From an uncultured Clostridium sp. (GTDB taxonomy: Bacteria > Bacillota > Clostridia > Clostridiales > Clostridiaceae): 64,000 nucleotides of DNA. The notes under the pieces were generated by a model, which ran no database searches, was not told where the DNA came from, and saw only the letters and a program-made list of their open reading frames with translations. Within the stretch, counting starts at the first letter, position 1, and each line of letters begins with the position of its first letter. The stretch spans positions 124,001 through 188,000 of the forward strand of contig URGW01000001.1 of NCBI GenBank assembly GCA_900547475.1, read 5' to 3'. Of this stretch, positions 18,897 to 27,998 are shown one piece after another. The position numbers were made by a program, and so were the translations under genes.

Positions 18897-19016
18897 ATTA
18901 AGAGATAATATTTAAATTATTAAGATAAATCTTTTATTTAATAATTTAAATTACTCTTAAAAATAATGAATAAGCAGTAAGCTTCATTTAAAAACTAAAG
19001 ATATAGGAGAAAATTT

Positions 19017-19862
19017 ATGAAAGTGCTATTAGCTGAAAATGCTGGCTTTTGTTTTGGAGTTAAGCGAGCAGTAGATGAAGCAATAAAAACTCAAAAACAA
19101 TTTAATAAAAAAATATATACATTGGGTCCATTAATACATAATGGTGATGTAGTAAAATACTTAGAGGAAAATAGTATATATGCAATAGACATAAATGACA
19201 TAGATACTTTAACTAAAGGAGATGTTATCCTAATAAGATCTCATGGTGTATCGAAAAAAACATTTGATGATCTAAATGAAAAAGGGTTAATTGTTATAAA
19301 TGCAACTTGCCCATTTGTAACTAATATTCAACAAAAGGTTAATAAATTTTCTAATGAAGGATATAAAATCGTTATTCTTGGTGATGAAAAACACCCTGAG
19401 GTTGTTGGTATTAATGGTTGGTGTAATAATGATGCCATAATTACTAATGATGGTAGCTTTAAAGATCATCTTCCTAATAAAGTCTGTGTAGTTTCCCAAA
19501 CTACAGAAAAAGAAGAAAATTGGGATAAAACAATAAATAATTTATCTAAAGAATCAATTAAGGAATTAAAATCCTTTAATACAATTTGTGCAGCCACGGA
19601 AGAAAGACAAAAAAGTGTATATGACTTATCAAAAAATGTTGATTTCATGATTGTTATAGGTGGTAAGCATAGTTCAAATACAACTAAATTATATCAAATA
19701 GCTAAATCAAACTGTGATAATACAATTCACATTGAAAATGCTAGTGAATTACCTAAAGATTTATTAGAAAATAAAAATATTAAAAGTATTGGTATAACAG
19801 CTGGAGCTTCAACTCCAGATTGGATTATAAAGGAAGTAATCAAAATTATGGAGGGATTATAA
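19017..19862 (+). CDS. ispH: 4-hydroxy-3-methylbut-2-enyl diphosphate reductase
   Basis: A 281-residue IspH (LytB), the last enzyme of the MEP isoprenoid pathway. The three cysteines that bind the [4Fe-4S] cluster are visible: C12 (NAGFCFGVKRA), C97 or so (NATCPFV) and about C191 (NTICAATEERQ). It ends only 1 nt before the ATG of the S1-domain protein; in several clostridia and relatives the two are one fused polypeptide. Ribosome binding site ATAGGAGA. Confidence 0.94.
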   Translation: MKVLLAENAGFCFGVKRAVDEAIKTQKQFNKKIYTLGPLIHNGDVVKYLEENSIYAIDINDIDTLTKGDVILIRSHGVSKKTFDDLNEKGLIVINATCPFVTNIQQKVNKFSNEGYKIVILGDEKHPEVVGINGWCNNDAIITNDGSFKDHLPNKVCVVSQTTEKEENWDKTINNLSKESIKELKSFNTICAATEERQKSVYDLSKNVDFMIVIGGKHSSNTTKLYQIAKSNCDNTIHIENASELPKDLLENKNIKSIGITAGASTPDWIIKEVIKIMEGL

Positions 19863-19863
19863 A

Positions 19864-20922
19864 ATGGAAGAACAATTATTATTAATGAATGAAATGGATA
19901 GAAGATTTAAAATTGGCGATGAAATTGAAGGGGAAATACTTTCAATAAAAGATGGCCAATTACAAATATCTTTAGTTGGATATAAGTCTGATGGAGTAAT
20001 TCCTTTTAAAGAATTAACATCTGACGATAGACTTAATTCAGTATTAGAAACTTTAAAAGTTGGAGATACAATAAAGGCTAAAGTAATAAAATTAAAAAAT
20101 GAAGATAACTATGTAGTTTTATCTAGATTAGAATATGAAAAAGAAGAAACACTATCTAAGTTAGAAGATTTATTCAATAATAAATCAGAATTTGATGTTA
20201 TTATTAAAGATGCTAAAGAAAAAGGGCTAGTAGCATATTATAATGGTGTTAGAATATTCATTCCAGCATCACAAATAGATATAAAATATGTAGAAAATAA
20301 AGAAGAGTTAGTTGGAACTACTTTAAATGTTAGATTAATTGATTTTTCAAGAGATAATCTTTCAAAGATAGTTGCTTCAAGAAGAATAATATTAGAAGAA
20401 GCTAAAGCTCAAAAAGAAAAATTAGCTTGGGATTCATTAAATGAAGGTGATGTTGTAAAAGCTGAAATCAAAAGATTCACTAAATTTGGTGCCTTTGCTG
20501 AAATAAATGGTATTGATGGTTTAATCCACTTATCTCAACTTTCATGGAAGCATGTTAATTCTTGTGAAGAAATATTAAAAATTGGTGAAATAGTTGATGT
20601 TAAAATTTTAAGCTTAGATAAAGAAGAAAAGAAATTATCTTTAAGTATAAAAGCTTTAACTCCAGAACCATGGAGCGTAGTAGAAGAAAAATATGCTGTT
20701 AACTCAGCTGTTTTAGGTAAAGTAGTTAGAATTAATGATTTTGGTGCTTTTGTAGAATTAGAACCTGGAATCGATGGGTTAGTTCATATTTCTAAAATAA
20801 GCCACGATCATATTAAACATCCATCTGAAATATTAAAAATAGATGAAGAAGTTAAATGTATAATTTTAAGTATTGATAAAGAAAATAAGAGAATTGCATT
20901 AAGCATTAAAGATGCACAATAA
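19864..20922 (+). CDS. S1 RNA-binding domain protein (RpsA-like, four S1 domains)
   Basis: A 352-residue protein with four S1 OB-fold domains at about residues 16-83, 100-166, 187-255 and 272-340; the last two are the best conserved (FGAFAEINGIDGLIHLSQLSW and FGAFVELEPGIDGLVHISKIS). Gram-positive proteins of this kind resemble ribosomal protein S1 but are shorter; roles in translation or RNA stability are assumed. The ribosome binding site GAGGGATT lies inside the end of ispH, implying translational coupling. Confidence 0.9.
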   Translation: MEEQLLLMNEMDRRFKIGDEIEGEILSIKDGQLQISLVGYKSDGVIPFKELTSDDRLNSVLETLKVGDTIKAKVIKLKNEDNYVVLSRLEYEKEETLSKLEDLFNNKSEFDVIIKDAKEKGLVAYYNGVRIFIPASQIDIKYVENKEELVGTTLNVRLIDFSRDNLSKIVASRRIILEEAKAQKEKLAWDSLNEGDVVKAEIKRFTKFGAFAEINGIDGLIHLSQLSWKHVNSCEEILKIGEIVDVKILSLDKEEKKLSLSIKALTPEPWSVVEEKYAVNSAVLGKVVRINDFGAFVELEPGIDGLVHISKISHDHIKHPSEILKIDEEVKCIILSIDKENKRIALSIKDAQ

Positions 20923-20936
20923 TTTTTAGCAATAAA

Positions 20937-20972
20937 AAAAGATTACACATATATATAAGTGTAATCTTTTTA
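20937..20972 (+). terminator. Intrinsic terminator of the cmk-ispH-S1 unit
   Basis: AAAAGATTACAC pairs with GTGTAATCTTTT (12 bp, 10-nt loop), followed by TATAT. Confidence 0.85.
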
Positions 20973-21014
20973 TATATTAAGGGTTATGAGAAAATTAAAA
21001 AATAGGGGTTAAGT

Positions 21015-21950
21015 ATGGTATTGTTAGAAAGGTTGTCTAGTAATAATTTTGAGAATTTTAAAACTTTGAATTTAGAGAGATTCACTAAAGAAAACTACGA
21101 TAAAAACTTTTTTGAATACTATGAAAATGAAAAATTCTTTTTAAAAATTTTTTTAAAAAAGTTTGTTAAACTATTTATCTATAATAAAAAAGTTATAGGT
21201 TATATATGGTATGAAGTTCCTGTAGAAATTCCAGTACGAATATGGTCATTATATGTTAAGGAAGAATATTTAAATTTATTATCACCTAACATTCTTAATA
21301 GCTTTAATAATACTATTCTCTCTTATGAAACTTGTGATAATAAAACTAATAATGAAATGCTTTTAAAATTAGGATTTAAAAAAGTAAAACCTTCAATTTT
21401 AATGAGTATGAATTTAGAAAACTATAATAAAGCACAACAAACAAATAATTTAATAAACTCATTAAAAAATAATAGAGATTTATTAAAAACAATAAATTTA
21501 TTATATAATTCTAATATAAATGAAGTAAAAATTTCTATAGAAAAAGCTATTTTAAATAAAGATGAAGAACTACGATGTAAATTACAAAATTCTATTTTTT
21601 CTTCTTCTACTAGAGTTCCTTTAGAAGTTGAAGATATAGAAAATGACATAGAGCAAGACTATTATCTTAAAGATTTATCACTTTTTATTAAAGTTAATAA
21701 TATAGCAATTGGCTATGGACAAATTATTTATAATAGAGATATGTATACTGTTGTTAATTTTGGCATATTAAAAGAGTTTAGGAATTATAGTTTTGGTAAA
21801 ATTTTGTTAAATGATTTAATTCAATCAGCTAAGAATAAGAATATTTGTGATTTATATATACGAGTTGAAGAAACTAATTATACTGCATTAAAACTATATA
21901 ATTGGATAGGATTTACTCCAAAATCTATAATTAACAGATGGGAAAGATAA
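21015..21950 (+). CDS. GNAT family N-acetyltransferase
   Basis: A 311-residue protein with a C-terminal GNAT domain (~residues 215-311). Motif A is degenerate (FGILKEFRNYSFGKILLNDLI, where R/QxxGxG/A is expected), and the final VEETNYTALKLYNWIGFTPK stretch is typical. The N-terminal 140 residues resemble a second, diverged GNAT fold. Substrate unknown. The weak start context (AGGGGTTAAGT) is acceptable. A terminator follows. Confidence 0.75.
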   Translation: MVLLERLSSNNFENFKTLNLERFTKENYDKNFFEYYENEKFFLKIFLKKFVKLFIYNKKVIGYIWYEVPVEIPVRIWSLYVKEEYLNLLSPNILNSFNNTILSYETCDNKTNNEMLLKLGFKKVKPSILMSMNLENYNKAQQTNNLINSLKNNRDLLKTINLLYNSNINEVKISIEKAILNKDEELRCKLQNSIFSSSTRVPLEVEDIENDIEQDYYLKDLSLFIKVNNIAIGYGQIIYNRDMYTVVNFGILKEFRNYSFGKILLNDLIQSAKNKNICDLYIRVEETNYTALKLYNWIGFTPKSIINRWER

Positions 21951-22012
21951 AATTATGATTTATATTTAAAATATAAATTGAAGAAGTATTTATAAATAAA
22001 TGAGATTCATAG

Positions 22013-22046
22013 AGAAGTTAGAATAAAATCTAGCTTCTTTTTTTTA
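22013..22046 (+). terminator. Intrinsic terminator after the GNAT gene
   Basis: GAAGTTAGA pairs with TCTAGCTTC (one G-U) across ATAAAA and is followed by a T9 run. Confidence 0.85.
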
Positions 22047-22064
22047 ATATAACAATTTAATCTA

Positions 22065-22092
22065 TTGAAAAAATAAAGAAATATGATATAAT
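22065..22092 (+). promoter_or_regulatory. Sigma-A-type promoter of the agr-like locus
   Basis: TTGAAA and TATAAT with 16 bp spacing, located 45 nt before the ATG of the AgrD-like peptide gene and just after the preceding terminator. Confidence 0.65.
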
Positions 22093-22136
22093 TATGGTTG
22101 TAATGTATAATAATGTAAAAGAAAGAAGGTATTAAA

Positions 22137-22265
22137 ATGAAATTAAAAAAATATATTGGTGGATTTTTGCTTATGTTAACAGCTATTTTTGTAAATGTAG
22201 GTACTGCATCAGCGTTTATGATAGGAAACGAAGACATGCCAGAATCAATAAAAAAAATAAGATAA
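22137..22265 (+). CDS. AgrD-like signal peptide precursor (cyclic-lactone autoinducer family)
   Basis: A 42-residue peptide with the three-part AgrD architecture: an amphipathic basic N-terminal helix and hydrophobic segment (MKLKKYIGGFLLMLTAIFVN), a short central segment (GTASAFMIGNED) and an acidic/charged tail MPESIKKIR, which resembles the PEELKK recognition tail of clostridial AgrD. The usual ring cysteine is absent; a serine (residue 25) could form a lactone as in the Enterococcus GBAP ring, giving a predicted SAFMI-type ring. It has a good ribosome binding site (AGAAGG), its own promoter, and an AgrC-like gene immediately downstream. No agrB is present in the window. Confidence 0.65.
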   Translation: MKLKKYIGGFLLMLTAIFVNVGTASAFMIGNEDMPESIKKIR

Positions 22266-22281
22266 ATAGGCTTTTATTAAA

Positions 22282-22444
22282 GTGATTTTGAATATAGCAG
22301 ATTCTATAAATGCAATTTTACAGTGTTTTATGTTTATATTAGTTCCAAACTATTGTATTATTCCACAATATAGAAAAAAAAAGAAAAGAAATAATTTTTT
22401 CTATATTTATACTATGGATTATAATACAAATTACAACCATTATT
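22282..22444 (+). pseudogene. N-terminal part of the AgrC-like sensor, separated by a frameshift in an A9 tract
   Basis: From GTG 22282 the frame encodes a membrane-helix start typical of AgrC sensors (ILNIADSINAILQCFMFILV), then reads into a run of nine A at 22374-22382 and loses the sense frame. In the +1 frame the sequence continues as KEIIFSIFILWIIIQITTI straight into the kinase at 22445. Removing one A would give an uninterrupted sensor of about 418 residues. This is either a true inactivating mutation, a phase-variable/slippage tract, or a sequencing error in the homopolymer. Confidence 0.65.
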
Positions 22445-23539
22445 ATGGGGAATTCAAGCTTAAGTGCTATTTTTTTACATATGATATTATTAATAACTGT
22501 TTCAATAGTTTTTAATGAAGATTCGTTAGGAGCAATAATTGCATTTAATATAGTTCAGTTATGCATAATATTAAATCTTATAATATGTAGTAATAGTTTT
22601 TTTGGATATGTTAACTATAAGATATTATCAAATTACACTGAAATAGCAAATTTAATATTTATGTATTTACCTCAATATATAATGGCATATTTTATATTAA
22701 AATATAAAAGTAAAATCTATAAAATTTATATAAGTATTAGAAGTAGAAATTTTTCAATATTTTCATTAATTATCATTTCTATAGTATTTGACTTTATAAT
22801 GTCCTATAACGGTATTGTATATGATTTAGATAATCCTCTATTTAAAGAAACAATATTTGTTTTACTAGGTATATTTATATTGATAATTACTATTTATTTT
22901 ACTAACATCGACAAAAAAGCTAAAGAAATTATTAAGTTAAATAATTCTTTAGAAGAAATAATTAATGATCTTAATAAGTTTAATGGTAATTGCAAAGCTC
23001 AAATTTCTTATTTATATAGATTATATCTTGTTGATGAATATGAGCAATTAGGTGCTTCCTTGAAGGAAATAATTAATGGGAATAATCTTGTATTATCAGA
23101 ATTTAAAACAATAAATAATTCTAATTCTATTATATTAGATATAGTTAATGGAATAGATCATAGAGGAATAAATGTTATTATAAATGAGCAAATAGATTTC
23201 AATGATATTAATATGATGGAAGTAGATCTTCAAAGAGTACTATCTAATATATTGAGAAATGCAGTTACAGCTATGAATGGAACTGGGGTTATAGAGATTG
23301 AAACGTATTGTATTTTAGATTTTAATATAATAAAGGTTAAAAATAATGGGCCTAAAATTAAAGAAGATATAATTGATAAAATATTTCAAGTAGGATTTTC
23401 AACTAAAGAAAATAAAAATAAAGACAATGGATTTGGACTTTCAATCGTAAAAGAACTTGTAGAAAAGAATAATGGATTTATAGAAGTAGAAAGTAATGAT
23501 ATATTTACTGAATTCATTATTAAAATACCTAAAAAATAA
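22445..23539 (+). CDS. AgrC-like GHKL histidine kinase, degenerate H-box
   Basis: The 364-residue open part of the sensor: about four to five membrane helices (to ~residue 155), a dimerisation segment and a GHKL ATPase domain with N-box NILRNAVTAM, G1 KNNGPKI and G2 DNGFGLSIV. In AgrC-type kinases the phosphoacceptor lies in an FRHDYKNxL motif; the corresponding place here reads KFNGNCKAQISYLYRLY, with no histidine. ATP binding therefore looks intact while autophosphorylation is doubtful. No response regulator is adjacent. The reading frame extends in phase upstream of ATG 22445 to the A9 tract, so the true N-terminus is probably that of the 22282 segment. Confidence 0.75.
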   Translation: MGNSSLSAIFLHMILLITVSIVFNEDSLGAIIAFNIVQLCIILNLIICSNSFFGYVNYKILSNYTEIANLIFMYLPQYIMAYFILKYKSKIYKIYISIRSRNFSIFSLIIISIVFDFIMSYNGIVYDLDNPLFKETIFVLLGIFILIITIYFTNIDKKAKEIIKLNNSLEEIINDLNKFNGNCKAQISYLYRLYLVDEYEQLGASLKEIINGNNLVLSEFKTINNSNSIILDIVNGIDHRGINVIINEQIDFNDINMMEVDLQRVLSNILRNAVTAMNGTGVIEIETYCILDFNIIKVKNNGPKIKEDIIDKIFQVGFSTKENKNKDNGFGLSIVKELVEKNNGFIEVESNDIFTEFIIKIPKK

Positions 23540-23542
23540 AAT

Positions 23543-23582
23543 AAAAAAGCTAGATTTATTAATTGGTATCTAGCTTTTTTAT
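23543..23582 (+). terminator. Intrinsic terminator of the agr-like locus
   Basis: AAAAAAGCTAGA pairs with TCTAGCTTTTTT around a 14-nt loop and ends in T residues. Confidence 0.87.
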
Positions 23583-23734
23583 TTTGATTAAATATATACA
23601 TTTTTAACATATAAGTTATATTACTTTACATAAATAATTACTGTTTCAATCATACTCTTTATTTTTAACAAAATATTATGTTATAATACATTGGTATTTA
23701 AATTTATATAAATAACAATGGAGGAAACTTTTTT

Positions 23735-25078
23735 ATGGTTAACGAAATAAATAATAACTTATTAAAATACTATATAGAAACTTGGGGCTGCCAAATGAAT
23801 GAGGAAGATTCAGAAAAACTTTCAGGTATGCTTAAAAGAATTGGATATACAAGAACAGAAAACAAAAACGAAGCAGGAATAATTTTATTTAACACTTGTT
23901 GTGTTAGAGAAAATGCCGAAAATAAAGTATTTGGTAACTTAGGACAATTAAAAAAATTAAAAGAAAAAAATCCTGATTTAATTATTGGTATATGCGGTTG
24001 TATGATGCAACAAGAGGGTATGGCAGATAAAATATTAAAACAATTCCCTTATGTTAATATTATATTTGGAACTCACAACGCATATAAATTCCCTGAATAC
24101 TTAAACAGAGTAAAAACAGAAGGTGTTCAAATTAAGGAAATATTTAATAAAGAAGAGGAAATTGTTGAAGGATTACCAATAGATAGACAAAGTGATGTAA
24201 AAGCATTTGTAACTATTATGTACGGATGTAATAACTTCTGTACTTATTGTATAGTACCATTTGTAAGAGGTAGAGAAAGATCAAGAAAACCTGAAGATAT
24301 AATGAACGAAATAAAGGACTTAGTTTCAAAAGGATATAAAGAAGTTACTTTATTAGGTCAAAATGTTAATTCTTATGGAAAAGGGTTAGAAAATGAAGTT
24401 TCATTTGCGGAACTTTTAAGAATGATAAATGAAATTGATGGTTTAGAAAGAGTTAGATTTATGACATCTCATCCAAAAGATTTAAATGAAGATGTTATTA
24501 AAGCAATTAAAGAATGTGATAAGCTATGTGAACAAATTCACTTACCTGTACAAAGTGGATCTGATAGAATATTAAAGAAAATGAATAGACATTATACAAG
24601 AGAGTATTATATGTCTTTAGTAAATAAAATTAAACAAGAAATACCTGATGTTTCTATAACAACAGATATAATTGTTGGATTCCCTGGTGAAACTGAAGAA
24701 GACTTCTTAGATACTTTAAACTTAGTAAAAGAAGTAGAGTATGATTCAGCATTTACATTTATATATTCTAGAAGAAATAATACACCTGCTGATATGATGT
24801 TAAACCAAGTTCCTGAAGAAGATAAACATGATAGATTTAATAGACTAGTTGAGGCTGTAAATAATAGTGTTATATCTAAAAATAAAGCTTATGATGGTAA
24901 AGTTGTTGAAGTATTAGTTGAAGGTACTAGTAAAAATGATGAAACTAAGCTTTCAGGTAGAACTAGAAATGGAAGATTAGTTAACTTCGCTGGAGATGGA
25001 GTAAATATTGGAGATATAGTAAATGTTAAAATTACTAAAGCACAAAACTTCTCATTAGTTGGTGAAGTAATTAAATAA
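23735..25078 (+). CDS. miaB: tRNA-2-methylthio-N6-dimethylallyladenosine synthase
   Basis: A 447-residue radical-SAM methylthiotransferase acting on i6A37 of tRNA. The N-terminal UPF0004 domain has three cluster cysteines (TWGCQMN, FNTCCV, GICGCM), the radical-SAM motif CNNFCTYC is at about residue 166, and a C-terminal TRAM domain ends the protein. It is functionally paired with miaA downstream (30004), which makes its i6A substrate. Ribosome binding site GGAGGA; a terminator separates it from mutS. Confidence 0.96.
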   Translation: MVNEINNNLLKYYIETWGCQMNEEDSEKLSGMLKRIGYTRTENKNEAGIILFNTCCVRENAENKVFGNLGQLKKLKEKNPDLIIGICGCMMQQEGMADKILKQFPYVNIIFGTHNAYKFPEYLNRVKTEGVQIKEIFNKEEEIVEGLPIDRQSDVKAFVTIMYGCNNFCTYCIVPFVRGRERSRKPEDIMNEIKDLVSKGYKEVTLLGQNVNSYGKGLENEVSFAELLRMINEIDGLERVRFMTSHPKDLNEDVIKAIKECDKLCEQIHLPVQSGSDRILKKMNRHYTREYYMSLVNKIKQEIPDVSITTDIIVGFPGETEEDFLDTLNLVKEVEYDSAFTFIYSRRNNTPADMMLNQVPEEDKHDRFNRLVEAVNNSVISKNKAYDGKVVEVLVEGTSKNDETKLSGRTRNGRLVNFAGDGVNIGDIVNVKITKAQNFSLVGEVIK

Positions 25079-25084
25079 ATTTTT

Positions 25085-25116
25085 AGGATAACTTCTATAT
25101 AGAGGTTATCCTTTTT
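25085..25116 (+). terminator. Intrinsic terminator after miaB
   Basis: AGGATAAC pairs with GTTATCCT, extended by partly paired CTTCTAT/ATAGAG, and is followed by TTTTTAT. Confidence 0.87.
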
Positions 25117-25267
25117 ATATTAAGTATTTAAATATCTTTATAATTAAATAAATTACAAAAATTACTTTCATTTTTATTACTTTCTATTAATTTAGAAATG
25201 TTGTATAATTGTTGATAAACGGCTAAGATATTGAATTTAGCTATAAACTATAATCGAGGTGATTAAC

Positions 25268-27988
25268 ATGGGTTTAACTCCAATGATGAGACAATATATG
25301 GATATAAAGGATAAGTATCAAGACTGCATCCTTTTTTATAGATTAGGTGATTTTTATGAAATGTTCTTTGAAGATGCAAAAACTGCATCTAAAGAGTTAG
25401 AATTAGTTTTAACAGGAAGAGAGTGTGGACTAGAAGAAAGAGCTCCTATGTGTGGTATCCCTTTCCATGCAGCTTCAAACTATATTTCTAGACTAGTAGC
25501 TAAAGGATATAAAGTTGGTATATGTGAACAAGTAGAAGATCCAGCACAAGCTAAAGGAATTGTTAAAAGAGACGTAATAAAAGTTATTACACCTGGAACC
25601 TTCTCAGAATCAAATGGAGATGAGGAATATAAAAATACATATATAATGGCTATCTGCAATGAAGATGGATATTATGGAGTTGCATCATCAGATATTTCTA
25701 CTGGTGAATTTAAAACTACTTTCTTTAAAGAATTTAAAACAACTCTTTTAGATGAAGTTTCTAAGATTTCACCTAAAGAAGTAATTGTAGATATAAACTT
25801 TGATGAAGAATTAATAAATGAAATTCATAATATAAGCAATGCATTAATAACTAAAAAAGATATACTTCATTTTAACTGTACTGATGATGAACTTATAAAT
25901 CAATTTAGTGAAGTAGAAGTTGCAGGATTAGATTTAAGAAGTAAAATAGCCTCTTCTGTATTATTAAAATATATATTAGATACTCAAAAAATGAGCCTAT
26001 CCAATATAAACATTCTTGAAACTTACAATATAGTAAATTATATGACTATAGATAGTAGTTCTAGAAGAAATTTAGAATTAACAGAAAACCTTAAAGAAAA
26101 ATCAAAGAAAGGTAGTTTAATTTGGGTTTTAGATAAAACATCTACCACAATGGGGGGAAGAGCATTAAGAAAATGGATAGAAGAGCCTCTAATTAACATA
26201 AATGAAATTAATAATAGATTAAATTCCGTAGATGAACTATTTAATAATATTTACTTTACTGAAGAATTACGTGAAGCTTTAAGAGACATTTATGATATTG
26301 AAAGAATAGTAGGTAAGATTTCTAATAAAAATGTAAATGCAAAAGATTTAGTATCTTTGAATATATCATTAAAAAAATTACCTGAAATAAAAGAAAGATT
26401 ATCTGTGTGTAAAGCAGATCTATTAAATAAATGGTATAAAAACTTAGATGTATTAGAAGATATAAGTACATTACTTTCAAAAGCCTTATTAGATGATCCT
26501 GCAACTTCTATTAAAGAAGGTAATATAATAAGGGCTGGTTATTCTGATAAAGTAGATGAACTAAGAGAAGCAAAATTAAACGGTAAACAATGGATAGCTT
26601 CACTAGAAAGTAAAGAAAGAGAATTTACTGGAATTAAATCATTAAAGATAGGATATAATAAAGTTTTTGGATATTATATAGAAATTTCTAAGGCTAACTA
26701 TAATCTAATACCAGAAGGAAGATATATAAGAAAACAAACTTTAGCAAATGCTGAACGTTATATTACAGAAGAACTTAAAGTTGTTGAGGAAAAAATTCTT
26801 GGGGCTGATGAACACTTAATGGCTCTTGAGTATGAACTATTTGTAGAGTTAAGAGATAAGGTAGAAGCTCAAATTCCTAGGTTAAAAAATAGTGCCAATA
26901 TAATATCATCTTTAGATGCTCTTACTACTTTAGCTAAAGTTGCTGTTGATAATGATTATATTAGACCTAATATAAATAATGATGGAATAATAGAAATAGA
27001 AGATGGAAGACATCCTGTAGTAGAAAAGGTAATAGGTAACGGAGAGTTTGTATCTAATAATACATGCATTAATAAACATGATAATAGATTACTTTTAATA
27101 ACTGGGCCTAATATGGCTGGTAAATCAACTTACATGAGACAGGTTGCACTGATTACTCTTATGGCTCAAATAGGTTCATTTGTACCTGCTAAAGGCGCTA
27201 ATATATCTGTTTGTGATAAGATATTTACAAGAATTGGTGCATCAGATGATTTAGCTGGTGGTAAATCAACATTCATGGTTGAAATGTGGGAAGTATCTAA
27301 TATATTAAAAAATGCTACTCCTAATAGTTTAGTATTATTAGATGAAGTAGGAAGAGGAACTTCGACTTATGATGGATTAAGTATTGCATGGTCTGTTATA
27401 GAATATATTTCTAAAAATAATAACTTAAAGTGTAAAACACTATTTGCTACTCATTATCATGAATTAACTAAACTAGAAGGTATAATTGATGGTGTTAAAA
27501 ATTATTCAGTTGCTGTTAAAGAAACTGATGACCAAGTTATCTTCTTAAGAAAGATAGTTGAAGGTGGTGCAGATCAATCTTATGGTATTGAAGTTGCTAA
27601 ACTTGCTGGATTACCTTTAGAAGTAATAGATAGAGCAAAACATATATTAGCTAAATTAGAAAATGAAAAATCAGTAGAAATAGATAAACTATTTAATAAT
27701 TATGAAGTAAAAGAAACTTTAATAAAATCTGAAAATATTACTGAAAAAGAAGTAGCTCTAGAAAAAGAAGAAATTATTATAGAAGCTCCAGTAAAAGAAT
27801 CTCCTAAAAAAGTTATTGAAAGTAATATAGTTAAAGAGAAAGAGGATATATTACAAATAGATTTCACTATGCTTGAAAAGGAGTCTTTATTATCAGAAAT
27901 TGCAAATATAGAAGTTATGACTATGACACCTTTAGATACAATGAATACTTTATTTAAAATAGTTCAAGATGCTAAAAAATTAAAATAG
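25268..27988 (+). CDS. mutS: DNA mismatch repair protein MutS
   Basis: A 906-residue MutS. The mismatch-contact motif is intact in the N-terminal domain (LFYRLGDFYEMF, with the Phe-x-Glu wedge), the Walker A is GPNMAGKST (about residue 614) and Walker B is LVLLDEVGRGTS; the helix-turn-helix dimer region follows. A charged linker rich in K/E (about residues 810-860) separates the ATPase from the C-terminal helix. ATG 25268 follows GAGGTG; GTG 25259 overlaps that site. It is 10 nt from mutL, an operon conserved across Firmicutes. Confidence 0.97.
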   Translation: MGLTPMMRQYMDIKDKYQDCILFYRLGDFYEMFFEDAKTASKELELVLTGRECGLEERAPMCGIPFHAASNYISRLVAKGYKVGICEQVEDPAQAKGIVKRDVIKVITPGTFSESNGDEEYKNTYIMAICNEDGYYGVASSDISTGEFKTTFFKEFKTTLLDEVSKISPKEVIVDINFDEELINEIHNISNALITKKDILHFNCTDDELINQFSEVEVAGLDLRSKIASSVLLKYILDTQKMSLSNINILETYNIVNYMTIDSSSRRNLELTENLKEKSKKGSLIWVLDKTSTTMGGRALRKWIEEPLININEINNRLNSVDELFNNIYFTEELREALRDIYDIERIVGKISNKNVNAKDLVSLNISLKKLPEIKERLSVCKADLLNKWYKNLDVLEDISTLLSKALLDDPATSIKEGNIIRAGYSDKVDELREAKLNGKQWIASLESKEREFTGIKSLKIGYNKVFGYYIEISKANYNLIPEGRYIRKQTLANAERYITEELKVVEEKILGADEHLMALEYELFVELRDKVEAQIPRLKNSANIISSLDALTTLAKVAVDNDYIRPNINNDGIIEIEDGRHPVVEKVIGNGEFVSNNTCINKHDNRLLLITGPNMAGKSTYMRQVALITLMAQIGSFVPAKGANISVCDKIFTRIGASDDLAGGKSTFMVEMWEVSNILKNATPNSLVLLDEVGRGTSTYDGLSIAWSVIEYISKNNNLKCKTLFATHYHELTKLEGIIDGVKNYSVAVKETDDQVIFLRKIVEGGADQSYGIEVAKLAGLPLEVIDRAKHILAKLENEKSVEIDKLFNNYEVKETLIKSENITEKEVALEKEEIIIEAPVKESPKKVIESNIVKEKEDILQIDFTMLEKESLLSEIANIEVMTMTPLDTMNTLFKIVQDAKKLK

Positions 27989-27998
27989 GAGGTGCTCT

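Noticed and set aside
18908..18955. Terminator between cmk and ispH
   Set aside because: The hairpin is composed only of A and T and has no T tract; a real terminator would also break a commonly conserved gene group.
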